DNA of 64,000 bases, taken from contig NZ_CP109090.1 in assembly GCF_035917575.1 (NCBI RefSeq), positions 5,518,001-5,582,000 on the forward strand, given 5' to 3'. The notes below the pieces were generated by a model. That model was given only the letters and a program-made list of their open reading frames with translations, was not told where the DNA came from and did not search any database. This document shows positions 1 to 8,081 of the stretch, piece by piece (the first letter of the stretch is position 1; each line of letters begins with the position of its first letter). Position numbers and translations under genes: made by a program. Source of the stretch: Streptomyces sp. NBC_01788 (GTDB lineage Bacteria; Actinomycetota; Actinomycetes; Streptomycetales; Streptomycetaceae).

Positions 1-137
1 CACGCCGAGACACAGATTGGACCCCAGCAGGATCGACACCAGATCGCGCGGACCACTGGTCCTCCCCCAAGCTCTTCGAGCAGGGGGGACCCCCACTCTT
101 CTGGGATGGTGTCGACTCCGCGCTGTTCTATCGGCAT
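1..137 (-). pseudogene. 5' end of an NCS1 purine/cytosine permease-like gene, frame interrupted by a repeat
   Basis: On the minus strand a good ribosome site (AAGGAG, 7 bases before ATG at 137) starts MPIEQRGVDTIPEE, but that frame then runs through a G/C-rich palindromic repeat. Beyond the repeat the plausible permease sequence (SGPRDLVSILLGSNLCLGV) lies in a different frame. I recognise this as the N-terminus of NCS1-type cytosine/purine permeases, which fits a nitrogen-compound transporter beside a urease-like operon. The insert I can delimit is about 32 bases, not a multiple of three. Either the gene is frameshifted, or translation now starts at the in-frame GTG at position 96 on the repeat's edge. 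The gene continues past the left window edge, so the remainder cannot be judged. Confidence 0.5.
63..95. repeat. interspersed palindromic repeat (C5-hairpin-G6 type), copy 1
   Basis: TCCCCCAA-GCTC-TTC-GAGC-A-GGGGGGA followed by CCCCCA folds into a hairpin. It matches a short repeat family common in Streptomyces intergenic regions (recalled, not searched). A related copy lies at 32178-32219 inside the start of gltX. Here it splits the first codons of the leftward permease gene. Confidence 0.7.
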
Positions 138-236
138 GGCAGGTCTCCTTCGACGGCCGCCCGGAAGTTAGAGCGACGTTCAATGTGACGGCTGAGTGGC
201 TTACCCGTCAACGGTTCCTTTCTGTGAATCTCACGT

Positions 237-253
237 TTAGAGTGTTGCTCTAA
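237..253 (+). promoter_or_regulatory. candidate operator / -10 region of the urease-like operon
   Basis: TTAGAG-N5-CTCTAA is a perfect inverted repeat 27 bases before the ureAB start. A further TTAGAG half-site lies at 168-173. The sequence TAGAGT (238-243) inside it matches a HrdB-type -10 hexamer, so a bound repressor would occlude the promoter; no convincing -35 was seen. The TetR gene at the operon's end (4243-4869) is the obvious candidate regulator, by inference only. Confidence 0.5.
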
Positions 254-279
254 TGTGACGAGCAAGGAGGTGCCGCGGC

Positions 280-963
280 GTGAGACTGACCCCCACCGAA
301 CGCGACCGGCTGCTGCTGTTCAGCGCCGCCGAACTGGCCCGCGCCCGCAGGGCCCGCGGCCTGAGGCTCAACGTCCCGGAGGCCACCGCGCTGATCGCCG
401 ACACGGTGTGCGAGGCCGCCCGCGACGGCGCCCGGCTCGCCGAGGCGATCGAGCGCGCCCGCACGGTGCTCGGCCCGGACGACGTTCTGCCCGGCGTCGC
501 GGACGTGGTCACCGAGGTGCATGTCGAGGCGGTCTTCGACGACGGCTCACGGCTCGCGGTGGTCTCCGACCCGATCGCCGGGGGCGGCCTGGGCGAGATG
601 GCTCCGGGCGCGCTGCTGCCGGGACCGGAGCACGCCGAGCCGGAGGCGGCCGTACGGCTCACCGTCACCAACACCGCGTCCGTGCCGGTCTCCGTCACCT
701 CGCACTTCCACTTCTTCGAGGCCAACCCGCGCCTCGACTTCCCGCGCGAGCGGGCCTACGGCATGCGCCTCTCGGTGCCCGCCGGATCGTCCGTGCGGTT
801 CGGACCGGGGGAGAGCGTCGAGGTCGGCCTCGTGCCGATCGGCGGCGAGCGGATCGCGATCGGCTTCGCGGGCCTCGTCGACGGGCCCCTGGACGCGCCG
901 GGGGCCAAGGAAGAGGCCCTGCGCCGGGCCGCCGCCTGCGGATATCTGGGAGCCGGCCGATGA
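280..963 (+). CDS. ureAB: urease-like gamma/beta fusion subunit
   Basis: Structural subunit of a urease-type amidohydrolase. Residues 1-101 align with UreA (gamma; MRLTPTERDRLLLF, LNVPEAxALI) and about 105-227 with UreB (beta; GEMxPG, SHFHFFEANPRLDF). Such UreA-UreB fusions are known in actinobacteria. The GTG start has AAGGAGG 9 bases upstream. The stop overlaps the ureC start (ATGA). No ureE, F, G or D accessory genes lie in the window, although nickel ureases normally need them for metallocentre assembly, so maturation would depend on genes elsewhere or not occur. Product 227 aa. Confidence 0.9.
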   Translation: MRLTPTERDRLLLFSAAELARARRARGLRLNVPEATALIADTVCEAARDGARLAEAIERARTVLGPDDVLPGVADVVTEVHVEAVFDDGSRLAVVSDPIAGGGLGEMAPGALLPGPEHAEPEAAVRLTVTNTASVPVSVTSHFHFFEANPRLDFPRERAYGMRLSVPAGSSVRFGPGESVEVGLVPIGGERIAIGFAGLVDGPLDAPGAKEEALRRAAACGYLGAGR

Positions 964-2648
964 GCATCGACCCGTACGCGTACGCAGCCACCCACGGCCC
1001 CCGGGCCGGCGACCGCGTCCGCCTCGGCGACTCCGGCCTCGTGATCCGGGTCGAGTCCGACGCGCAGCGGTACGGCGACGAGTTCCTCGCCGGCTTCGGC
1101 AAGACCGCCCGGGACGGACTGCACCTGAAGGCGGCGGCGGTCCGCGAGACCTGCGACGTGGTGATCAGCAACGTCGTCGTCATCGACGCCGTGCAGGGCA
1201 TCCGCAAGGTCTCCATAGGCATCCGCGAGGGGCGGATCCAGTCCATCGGGCGGGCCGGGAACCCCGACACCCTCGACGGCGTCGACGTCGTCGTCGGCAC
1301 GGGCACCACGATCGTGTCCGGCGAGGGCCTGATCGCCACCGCCGGCGCCGTCGACACCCATGTGCACCTGCTGTCGCCGCGCATCATGGAGGCCTCGCTC
1401 GCCTCCGGCGTGACCACCATCATCGGCCAGGAGTTCGGGCCGGTGTGGGGCGTGGGCGTCAACTCGCCCTGGGCGTTGCGGCACGCGTTCGGCGCCTTCG
1501 ACGCCTGGCCGGTCAACATCGGCTTCCTGGGCCGCGGTTCGTCCTCGCACTCCGCCCCGCTAGTGGAGGCGCTGGCCGAGGGCGGCGCCTCGGGCTTCAA
1601 GGTGCACGAGGACATGGGCGCCCACACCCGCGCCCTCGACACCGCACTGCGGGTCGCCGAGGAGCACGACGTACAAGTCGCCCTGCACAGCGACGGGCTG
1701 AACGAGTGCCTGTCGGTCGAGGACACCCTGCGGGTCCTGGAGGGCCGCACGATCCACGCCTTCCACATCGAGGGCTGCGGCGGCGGACACGTCCCCAACG
1801 TGCTGAAGATGGCCGGCGTCCCGAACGTCATCGGCTCCTCCACCAACCCCACCCTGCCCTTCGGCCGGGACGCGGTCGCCGAGCACTACGGCATGATCGT
1901 CTCCGTCCACGACCTCAAGACCGACCTGCCCGGCGACGCCGCCATGGCCCGCGACCGCATCCGCTCCGGGACCATGGGCGCCGAGGACGTGCTGCACGAC
2001 CTGGGCGCGATCGGCATCACCTCCTCCGACGCCCAGGGCATGGGCCGGGCCGGCGAGACCGTGCGCCGCACCTTCGCCATGGCCGGGAAGATGAAGGCCG
2101 AGCTGGGTCCGGTCGACGGGGACGGCCCGGACGACGACAACGCGCGCGTCCTGCGCTACATCGCCAAGCTGACGATCAACCCCGCCATCGCGCACGGCCT
2201 CTCCCACGAGGTCGGCTCGATCGAGACCGGCAAGCTGGCCGACATCGTGCTGTGGCGCCCCGAGTTCTTCGGCGCCAAGCCGCAACTGGTCCTCAAGTCG
2301 GGCTTCCCCGCGTACGGCGTGGTGGGCGACCCGAACGCGGCCACGGACACCTGCGAACCCCTGGTGTTGGGACCGCAGTTCGGCGCGCACGGCGCCACCC
2401 CGGCCGAGATCTCGGTCGCGTTCGTCGCCCAGGCCGCCGCGGACCAGGGCCACGACACGATGCCCACCCGGCGGCGCCGGGTCGCCGTGCGCGGCACCCG
2501 CGGTATCGGCCCCGCCGACCTGCGCCTCAACTCCCGTACCGGATCCGTCGACGTCGACCAGCGCACCGGCCTGGTCACCCTGGACGGCGACCCGGTCCGC
2601 TCGGAGCCCGCCGACTCCGTCTCCCTCAACCGCCTGTACTTCCTGTGA
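960..2648 (+). CDS. ureC: urease-like alpha subunit with altered active-site flap
   Basis: 562-aa amidohydrolase. Metal ligands known from Klebsiella urease are visible: H134 and H136 (DTHVH), K214 and H216 (FKVHEDMG), H243 (ALHSD), H269 (AFHIEG) and D357 (TSSDAQ). The catalytic flap differs: the usual MVCHHLD reads IVSVHDL, so by ungapped alignment the flap Cys319 becomes Val316 and His321 becomes Asp318, while His320 is kept as H317. The GGGTGP loop is also changed to GQEFGP. Translation is coupled to ureAB (ATGA overlap) and agmatine deiminase follows 29 bases downstream. It could be a second, divergent urease or a hydrolase for a related ureido compound. Confidence 0.85.
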   Translation: MSIDPYAYAATHGPRAGDRVRLGDSGLVIRVESDAQRYGDEFLAGFGKTARDGLHLKAAAVRETCDVVISNVVVIDAVQGIRKVSIGIREGRIQSIGRAGNPDTLDGVDVVVGTGTTIVSGEGLIATAGAVDTHVHLLSPRIMEASLASGVTTIIGQEFGPVWGVGVNSPWALRHAFGAFDAWPVNIGFLGRGSSSHSAPLVEALAEGGASGFKVHEDMGAHTRALDTALRVAEEHDVQVALHSDGLNECLSVEDTLRVLEGRTIHAFHIEGCGGGHVPNVLKMAGVPNVIGSSTNPTLPFGRDAVAEHYGMIVSVHDLKTDLPGDAAMARDRIRSGTMGAEDVLHDLGAIGITSSDAQGMGRAGETVRRTFAMAGKMKAELGPVDGDGPDDDNARVLRYIAKLTINPAIAHGLSHEVGSIETGKLADIVLWRPEFFGAKPQLVLKSGFPAYGVVGDPNAATDTCEPLVLGPQFGAHGATPAEISVAFVAQAAADQGHDTMPTRRRRVAVRGTRGIGPADLRLNSRTGSVDVDQRTGLVTLDGDPVRSEPADSVSLNRLYFL

Positions 2649-2677
2649 CCTCCGTGACCCCTGCGAGGACTCCCGAG

Positions 2678-3727
2678 ATGAACACCCCCGCCGCCGACGG
2701 CTTCCGCATGCCCGCCGAGTGGGCGCCGCACGAGCGCACCTGGATGGCGTGGCCGGGTCCCAACCCGACCTTCGACACCCCCGACGACGTCGCCGCCTCC
2801 CGTGCCGCCTGGGCGTCGGTGGCCCGTGCCGTACGCCGCTTCGAACCGGTGACGGTGGTCTGCGGCCCCGGCCAGTCGGCCGAGGCCCGCACCCTCCTGG
2901 GCGACGGCATCGACACCGTCGAACGCGATCTGGACGACGCGTGGATGCGCGACATCGGCCCCACCTTCCTGATCAGTGACGCGGGTGAACTCGCCGCCGT
3001 CGACTGGACGTTCAACGGCTGGGGAGCCCAGGACTGGGCCCGCTGGGAGCACGACGGGAAGATCGCCTCGTATGTCTCGGACCTCGCGGGCGCGAAGACG
3101 TACGCCTCCTCGCTCGTCAACGAGGGCGGCGGGATCCACGTCGACGGCGAGGGCACGGTCCTGCTGACCGAGACCGTACAGTTCGGCCCCGAGCGCAACC
3201 CGCACTGGACGAAGGAGCAGGTCGAGGCGGAGATCCACGCCCACCTCGGCACCCGCAAGGCGATCTGGCTGCCGCGCGGCCTGACCGGCGACTACCCGCC
3301 CTACGGCTACGGCACCCTCGGCCATGTCGACATCGTGGCCGCCTTCGCCCGCCCCGGTGTCGTCGTCGCCCACCACCAGCCGGACCCGGCCCACCCCGAC
3401 CACGAGGTGACCAAGGAGGTCATCGGCCTCCTGAAGTCGGCCACCGACGCCGAGGGCCGCCCCCTGGAGGTCGTCGAAGTCCCCGCCCCCACCGTCCTGG
3501 AGGCCGACGGGCACTGGGCCGACTACTCCTACATCAACCACTACCTCTGCAACGGCGGCGTCGTCCTGTGCGCCTTCGACGACCCGCGCGACGAGCAGGC
3601 GGCCGGCATCTTCAGCCGGCTCTTCCCCGACCGCACCGTGACCCCGGTCGACGCCCGCGCCATCTTCGCCGGCGGCGGAGGCATCCACTGCATCACCCAG
3701 CAGCAGCCGAAGCCGGTCGTCAGATAG
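2678..3727 (+). CDS. aguA: agmatine deiminase
   Basis: Porphyromonas-type peptidyl-arginine deiminase family (349 aa). It converts agmatine to N-carbamoylputrescine and ammonia. Visible signatures are the N-terminal MPAEWAPHERTWMAWP, the substrate-binding MRDIGPTF, NEGGGIHVDGEG, and the C-terminal catalytic cysteine block GGGGIHCITQQQPKP. A GAGGA sequence precedes the ATG. It sits in the same operon as the urease-like genes, which suggests polyamine or guanidino-compound catabolism. N-carbamoylputrescine amidase, the usual next enzyme, is absent from the window. Confidence 0.9.
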   Translation: MNTPAADGFRMPAEWAPHERTWMAWPGPNPTFDTPDDVAASRAAWASVARAVRRFEPVTVVCGPGQSAEARTLLGDGIDTVERDLDDAWMRDIGPTFLISDAGELAAVDWTFNGWGAQDWARWEHDGKIASYVSDLAGAKTYASSLVNEGGGIHVDGEGTVLLTETVQFGPERNPHWTKEQVEAEIHAHLGTRKAIWLPRGLTGDYPPYGYGTLGHVDIVAAFARPGVVVAHHQPDPAHPDHEVTKEVIGLLKSATDAEGRPLEVVEVPAPTVLEADGHWADYSYINHYLCNGGVVLCAFDDPRDEQAAGIFSRLFPDRTVTPVDARAIFAGGGGIHCITQQQPKPVVR

Positions 3728-3751
3728 CAGCCGGTCAGGTACAACGTACGA

Positions 3752-4246
3752 GTGAACGTACTGGTCTGCGCAGCCTGCGCCCGACACCTCACCCAACCGC
3801 TGCGTCCGCTGGCAGAACTGCCGCCCCGCCCGGAGTACGACGGCCGGAAGAACCCGGACAGCTCGCGGCACGCCCCGCCGACCGTCCCGCCGGGCACGTA
3901 CGTCGTGGATCCCGAGCCGAGCGGGGCGCCGTTCGTGCCGCACCCGGACCCGGAGTGGGCGGGGGCCGCCGTCCCCGGCGTGTGCGTGGGGAACCCCGAC
4001 GGCCCGGGATTCCTGATGTCGGCCGGGCCGCGCGACACCCTGGTGGTCGGCCCCGAGGACACGGCCGGATTCCTGTCGTACAACCCCGCCTGCCAGGAGT
4101 ACGGGTGCTGCGGGGTCACCGGCCGGGAGGGCCCGAACCAGGTGTGCGGCGGGTGCGGAGCGGTGGTGGCGACGCTGTTCGGCGAGTGCTACGGCCCCTA
4201 CGAGACCCACTTCCTGCCCGGCGCCGTACGGACGGTCCCGGCATGA
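3752..4246 (+). CDS. cysteine-rich hypothetical protein
   Basis: 164 aa, GTG start 24 bases after aguA. I do not recognise a family. Cysteines form paired motifs: CAAC near the N-terminus, then GCCGV and CGGCG...GEC near the C-terminus. The middle is Pro/Gly-rich. There is no signal peptide or membrane segment. The paired cysteines suggest a zinc-ribbon or metal-binding fold. The stop overlaps the TetR start (ATGA), so it belongs to the urease/agmatine deiminase operon. The function is unknown. Confidence 0.75.
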   Translation: MNVLVCAACARHLTQPLRPLAELPPRPEYDGRKNPDSSRHAPPTVPPGTYVVDPEPSGAPFVPHPDPEWAGAAVPGVCVGNPDGPGFLMSAGPRDTLVVGPEDTAGFLSYNPACQEYGCCGVTGREGPNQVCGGCGAVVATLFGECYGPYETHFLPGAVRTVPA

Positions 4247-4869
4247 GCACCACCCCGGCGCCCCGCAGGCGTACCCCCGCGCCGCCGCGTGAGGACGTGC
4301 TCGCCGCCGCCATGGAGATGATCGCCGAGCGCGGTCTCGAGCAGCTCACCATGGCGGCGCTCGGGCGCGAGGTCGGGATGAGCAGCGGCCATCTGCTCTA
4401 CTACTTCCGCTCCAAGGACGAGCTGCTGCTGCAGACCCTGGAGTGGAGCGAGAGCCGGCTCGGGGCCGAGCGCGGGCGGCTGCTGACCCGTGCCGCCCCG
4501 GTCCGCGAACGTCTCGACGCCTACGTGGACCTGTACGTGCCGGACGGTCACCGCGACCCGCACTGGACGCTGTGGCTGGAGGTCTGGAACCGCTCGCTGA
4601 ACGCCGGCGAGGACGCCCGAGACCGGCAGGCCGCCATCGAGGGCGCCTGGCACCGGGACCTGGCCGCGCTGGTCGCCGAGGGTGTCTCCCGCGGCGAGTT
4701 CCGGCCGGTCGACGCGGACCGCTTCGCCGCCCGGCTGCGCGCTCTCCTCGACGGCTTCTCCATCCACGTCGCGATCGGGCTGCGCGGTACGGACCGGCCC
4801 CAGGTCATGTGCCATGTGAGGGAGTTCCTCGACGACGCGCTGAACCGGCCCGGGCTCGCGGACGCCTGA
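4243..4869 (+). CDS. TetR-family transcriptional regulator
   Basis: 208 aa. The N-terminal helix-turn-helix (about residues 15-62) contains AAMEMIAERGLEQLTMAALG and SSGHLLYYFRSKDELL, typical of TetR. The C-terminal ligand-binding part resembles the BetI/RutR-like TetR_C group (WLEVWNRSL). ATG start, 4-base overlap with the preceding gene. As the last gene of the operon it is a likely autoregulator through the inverted repeat at 237-253. The effector is unknown; a polyamine, urea or pyrimidine-derived compound would fit the neighbours. Confidence 0.88.
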   Translation: MSTTPAPRRRTPAPPREDVLAAAMEMIAERGLEQLTMAALGREVGMSSGHLLYYFRSKDELLLQTLEWSESRLGAERGRLLTRAAPVRERLDAYVDLYVPDGHRDPHWTLWLEVWNRSLNAGEDARDRQAAIEGAWHRDLAALVAEGVSRGEFRPVDADRFAARLRALLDGFSIHVAIGLRGTDRPQVMCHVREFLDDALNRPGLADA

Positions 4870-4980
4870 TCAACCGCCGGGGTTGTACGTAAACCGGCGC
4901 ATTGCCGCGTACCGGCCGGTGCGTTTGAATCCGGAAAGTCCTCGGTGCGGGACCGGGGGAGGACCGGTTCGGGGGGAACC

Positions 4981-6072
4981 ATGGCCATGACCGCACACGT
5001 CCGCGCAGTCCTCGGCGCCGCGCCGGCAGCGGCACTGCTGCTCGCGCTCGGCCCGGCCGCCGTCGCCGCGCCCCCTCCGCCGCGCGTCGAGCGGATCAGC
5101 ACCGCCACCGACGGGAGCGAGCTGACCGCGGCCTCGGGCGGCGGCGTCATCAGCGGCGACGGCCGGTACGCCGTCTTCTCCTCGGCGGACCCCGAGGGTG
5201 GTTTCGACACCCGCCTGTACCTCAAGGACCTGCGCACCGGCAGACTCACCCAGGTCCCGGAGGACCTGCTCTACACCACGGGGCCGATGCTCAGCGGCGA
5301 CGGCCGCCGTCTCGCCTACTCCAACGGCAACCGGTACCCCAAGCCGTACGTGTACGACCGCGTCACGGGTCGCACGGAGGTGCTGTGGCCCGAGGGGCCG
5401 CCGCAGGACACCTCCTACGAACTGGGCACCGCGGCCGCGATCAGCGCCGACGGCCGGCACGTGGCGTACACCCTCGGCAACCGCCACGGCGACGACTACG
5501 CACGTGTGCTCTACGTCCGCGACCTGGACACCGGCACCGACCGGCAGATCTCGCCGTTGCCGGCCGAGGGCATGATCCTCAACGCCTGGTTCAGCGCCGA
5601 CGGCCGCACGGTCGCCTACAGCGTGGCGGCCCGCACGGACCACGGCACCGAGGGGCGGATCCACGTCGTCCGCGGCGGACACGAATCCGCCGTCGGCAGC
5701 GGATTCCCGGCCACGCTCGTCCGGCTCTCCGACGACGGCCGCAGCGCCCTGTTCAACGCCACGGCGGCCGACTGGACGACCACCGCGTACGTCCAGGACC
5801 TGCGCACCGGACGCGTCCGGCAGGTGGCCGGCATCGAGGCGGTCGCAGCCGACGGGTCGCTGCGGCACGTGCTGCTGTCCGGCGACGGCGGACTCGACCT
5901 GCTCACCCTGCCGTCCGGCAGGCGGCACCAGGTGGCCCCGGCGGGCGCCACCGCCTCGCCCCGCGCGATGGACCGCCGGGGCCACGCCGTCGTCTTCTCC
6001 TCCCCGGCCGCCGACCTGGTGCCGCACGACACCAACGGCGTCCCGGACGTCTTCGTACGACGCCTGAACTGA
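4981..6072 (+). CDS. secreted TolB/WD40-like beta-propeller protein
   Basis: 363 aa from the ATG at 4981, chosen over an upstream GTG (4945) because it gives a clean signal peptide (hydrophobic stretch ending AVAA) and has GGGGGG just upstream. The mature part contains about six repeats built around ISxDGRxVAYS and YVxDLxTGxxxQV, the blade pattern of TolB/PD40 propellers. No lipobox or catalytic domain is visible, so a binding or scaffold role outside the membrane is likely. Transcribed singly. Confidence 0.8.
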   Translation: MAMTAHVRAVLGAAPAAALLLALGPAAVAAPPPPRVERISTATDGSELTAASGGGVISGDGRYAVFSSADPEGGFDTRLYLKDLRTGRLTQVPEDLLYTTGPMLSGDGRRLAYSNGNRYPKPYVYDRVTGRTEVLWPEGPPQDTSYELGTAAAISADGRHVAYTLGNRHGDDYARVLYVRDLDTGTDRQISPLPAEGMILNAWFSADGRTVAYSVAARTDHGTEGRIHVVRGGHESAVGSGFPATLVRLSDDGRSALFNATAADWTTTAYVQDLRTGRVRQVAGIEAVAADGSLRHVLLSGDGGLDLLTLPSGRRHQVAPAGATASPRAMDRRGHAVVFSSPAADLVPHDTNGVPDVFVRRLN

Positions 6073-6196
6073 CGTACACCAGATACCCGACGAAGTGCCG
6101 AAGGCCGGGGAGGTGTCCAGGCTGACGCCCGCATCCTGAGACGCGCGTCCGTGAGTGACGGGATTGTGCCAGACTGCCCCCGTGCTCTCGTCCGCC

Positions 6197-6232
6197 ATGA
6201 TTATTGGCAGCAGGCGCGCCGGTCCGCAGTGA
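6197..6232 (+). CDS. putative leader peptide upstream of cimA
   Basis: An 11-codon frame (MIIGSRRAGPQ) carries two consecutive ATT isoleucine codons, rare in this GC-rich genome. It lies 54 bases before an intrinsic terminator and 190 bases before cimA. Isoleucine is the end product of the citramalate pathway, so ribosome stalling at ATT-ATT could control the terminator. No obvious ribosome site precedes the ATG; it could be leaderless. Inferred from layout only. Confidence 0.4.
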   Translation: MIIGSRRAGPQ

Positions 6233-6285
6233 CCGCCACGTACGACCAGGTACGGGCGGCCATCGTCGTCCTCGACCCGCGCGCA

Positions 6286-6318
6286 GACCTCTCGCACCCG
6301 CGAGGGGTCTTTCGTTTT
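6286..6318 (+). terminator. attenuator-type intrinsic terminator before cimA
   Basis: A 10-bp stem (6286-6295 with 6300-6309, one G-U pair), a 4-base ACCC loop and then TTTCGTTTT. It stands in the cimA 5' region, not after a gene, so it is most simply an attenuator. Just upstream, 6261-6275 contains an ATC GTC GTC CTC run (Ile-Val-Val-Leu) in the frame that continues without stop into cimA. No antiterminator pairing was worked out. Confidence 0.65.
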
Positions 6319-6423
6319 CCCGGCCCACCCACAGCCGGGAGCGCCGCGCGAGGGACCATTGGGGGAACGGTGGAGCCGGTCATTGACGGCAAGACCGAGA
6401 TTGCAAACAGGAGCCTTGAGACC

Positions 6424-8028
6424 ATGACCGCAACCAGCCAGCTCGACGATTCGTTCCACGTCTTCGACACCACCCTGCGCGACGGCGCCCAGCGTGAGGG
6501 GATCAACCTCACGGTCGCCGACAAGCTGGCCATCGCTCGGCACCTGGACGACTTCGGCGTGGGCTTCATCGAGGGTGGCTGGCCCGGCGCGAACCCGCGG
6601 GACACCGAGTTCTTCGCCCGCGCCAAGGAGGAGATCGACTTCCGGCACGCCCAGCTCGTCGCCTTCGGGGCGACCCGCCGGGCCGGTGCCAAGGCGGCGG
6701 ACGACCCCCAGGTCAGGGCGCTGCTGGAGTCCGGTGCCCAGGTGATCACCCTGGTCGCCAAGTCGCACGACCGGCATGTGGAGCTGGCGCTGCGCACCAC
6801 GCTGGAGGAGAACCTGGAGATGGTCCGCGACACCGTCTCCCACCTGCGCGCCGAGGGCCGCCGGGTCTTCGTCGACTGCGAGCACTTCTTCGACGGCTAC
6901 CGCGCCAACCCCCAGTACGCCAAGTCCGTCGTCCGCACCGCCGCGGAGGCCGGCGCGGACGTGGTGATCCTCTGCGACACCAACGGCGGCATGCTGCCCG
7001 CCCAGGTCCAGGCGGTCGTCTCCACCGTCCTCGCGGACACCGGCGCCCGCCTCGGCATCCACGCCCAGGACGACACCGGCTGCGCGGTCGCCAACACCCT
7101 CGCGGCCGTCGACGCCGGCGCCACCCACGTGCAGTGCACGGCCAACGGCTACGGCGAACGCGTCGGCAACGCCAACCTCTTCCCGGTGGTCGCGGCCCTG
7201 GAGCTGAAGTACGGCAAGCGGGTGCTGCCCGAGGACCGGCTGCGCGAGATGACCCGCATCTCCCACGCCATCGCCGAGGTCGTCAACCTCACGCCCTCCA
7301 CCCACCAGCCCTACGTGGGTGTTTCCGCCTTCGCCCACAAGGCGGGCCTGCACGCCTCCGCCATCAAGGTCGACCCGGACCTGTACCAGCACATCGACCC
7401 CGAGCAGGTCGGCAACACCATGCGCATGCTGGTCTCCGACATGGCGGGCCGCGCCTCCATCGAGCTCAAGGGCAAGGAACTCGGCATCGACCTCGGCGGC
7501 GACCGCGAACTGGTCGGCCGGGTGGTCGAGCGGGTCAAGGAGCGCGAGCTCAAGGGCTACACCTACGAGGCGGCCGACGCGAGCTTCGAACTGCTGCTGC
7601 GCGCCGAGGCCGAGGGCAGGCCGCTGAAGTACTTCGACGTGGAGTCCTGGCGGGCGATCGTCGAGGACCGCCCCGACGGCACCCACGCCAACGAGGCCAC
7701 GGTGAAGCTGTGGGCCAAGAGCGAGCGCATCGTCGCCACCGCCGAGGGCAACGGCCCGGTCAACGCCCTCGACCGCGCACTGCGGGTGGCCCTGGAGAAG
7801 ATCTACCCCGAGCTGGCCTCCCTCGGCCTGGTCGACTACAAGGTCCGCATCCTGGAGGGCAAGCACGGCACCTCCTCCACCACCCGCGTGCTGATCTCCA
7901 CCTCGGACGGCCGGGGCGAGTGGTCCACGGTGGGCGTGGCCGACAACGTGATCGCGGCCTCCTGGCAGGCCCTGGAGGACGCGTACACCTACGGTCTGCT
8001 GCGCGCCGGGGTGGAACCGGCGAAGTAG
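6424..8028 (+). CDS. cimA: (R)-citramalate synthase
   Basis: 534-aa member of the LeuA/HMG-CoA-lyase superfamily. It condenses pyruvate and acetyl-CoA to citramalate for threonine-independent isoleucine synthesis. The N-terminal TIM barrel carries FDTTLRDGAQREG, HAQDDTGCAVANTLAAVDAG and TANGYGERVGN; a C-terminal LeuA_dimer-type regulatory domain follows (about 410-534). The length and the long FDTTLRDGAQ form favour citramalate synthase over isopropylmalate synthase. The ATG has AGGAG 10 bases upstream; an upstream in-frame extension exists but covers the leader and terminator. LeuCD (36903-38933) catalyses the next steps of the same route. Confidence 0.9.
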   Translation: MTATSQLDDSFHVFDTTLRDGAQREGINLTVADKLAIARHLDDFGVGFIEGGWPGANPRDTEFFARAKEEIDFRHAQLVAFGATRRAGAKAADDPQVRALLESGAQVITLVAKSHDRHVELALRTTLEENLEMVRDTVSHLRAEGRRVFVDCEHFFDGYRANPQYAKSVVRTAAEAGADVVILCDTNGGMLPAQVQAVVSTVLADTGARLGIHAQDDTGCAVANTLAAVDAGATHVQCTANGYGERVGNANLFPVVAALELKYGKRVLPEDRLREMTRISHAIAEVVNLTPSTHQPYVGVSAFAHKAGLHASAIKVDPDLYQHIDPEQVGNTMRMLVSDMAGRASIELKGKELGIDLGGDRELVGRVVERVKERELKGYTYEAADASFELLLRAEAEGRPLKYFDVESWRAIVEDRPDGTHANEATVKLWAKSERIVATAEGNGPVNALDRALRVALEKIYPELASLGLVDYKVRILEGKHGTSSTTRVLISTSDGRGEWSTVGVADNVIAASWQALEDAYTYGLLRAGVEPAK

Positions 8029-8081
8029 CCGTACGGACGCCCGGGGCCGCCGTCCGCCGCCCGCCACGGCACAGTGGAGAC

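Noticed and set aside
695..1852. Long minus-strand frames opposite urease alpha
   Set aside because: Antisense shadows of a clearly conserved enzyme; no plausible start or family.
960..2648. Catalytically dead urease
   Set aside because: All metal ligands and the equivalent of His320 remain, so loss of activity cannot be claimed from sequence; only the flap differs.
6151..6423. N-terminal extension of cimA
   Set aside because: The frame is open, but it runs through the leader and terminator; the conserved protein and AGGAG place the start at 6424.
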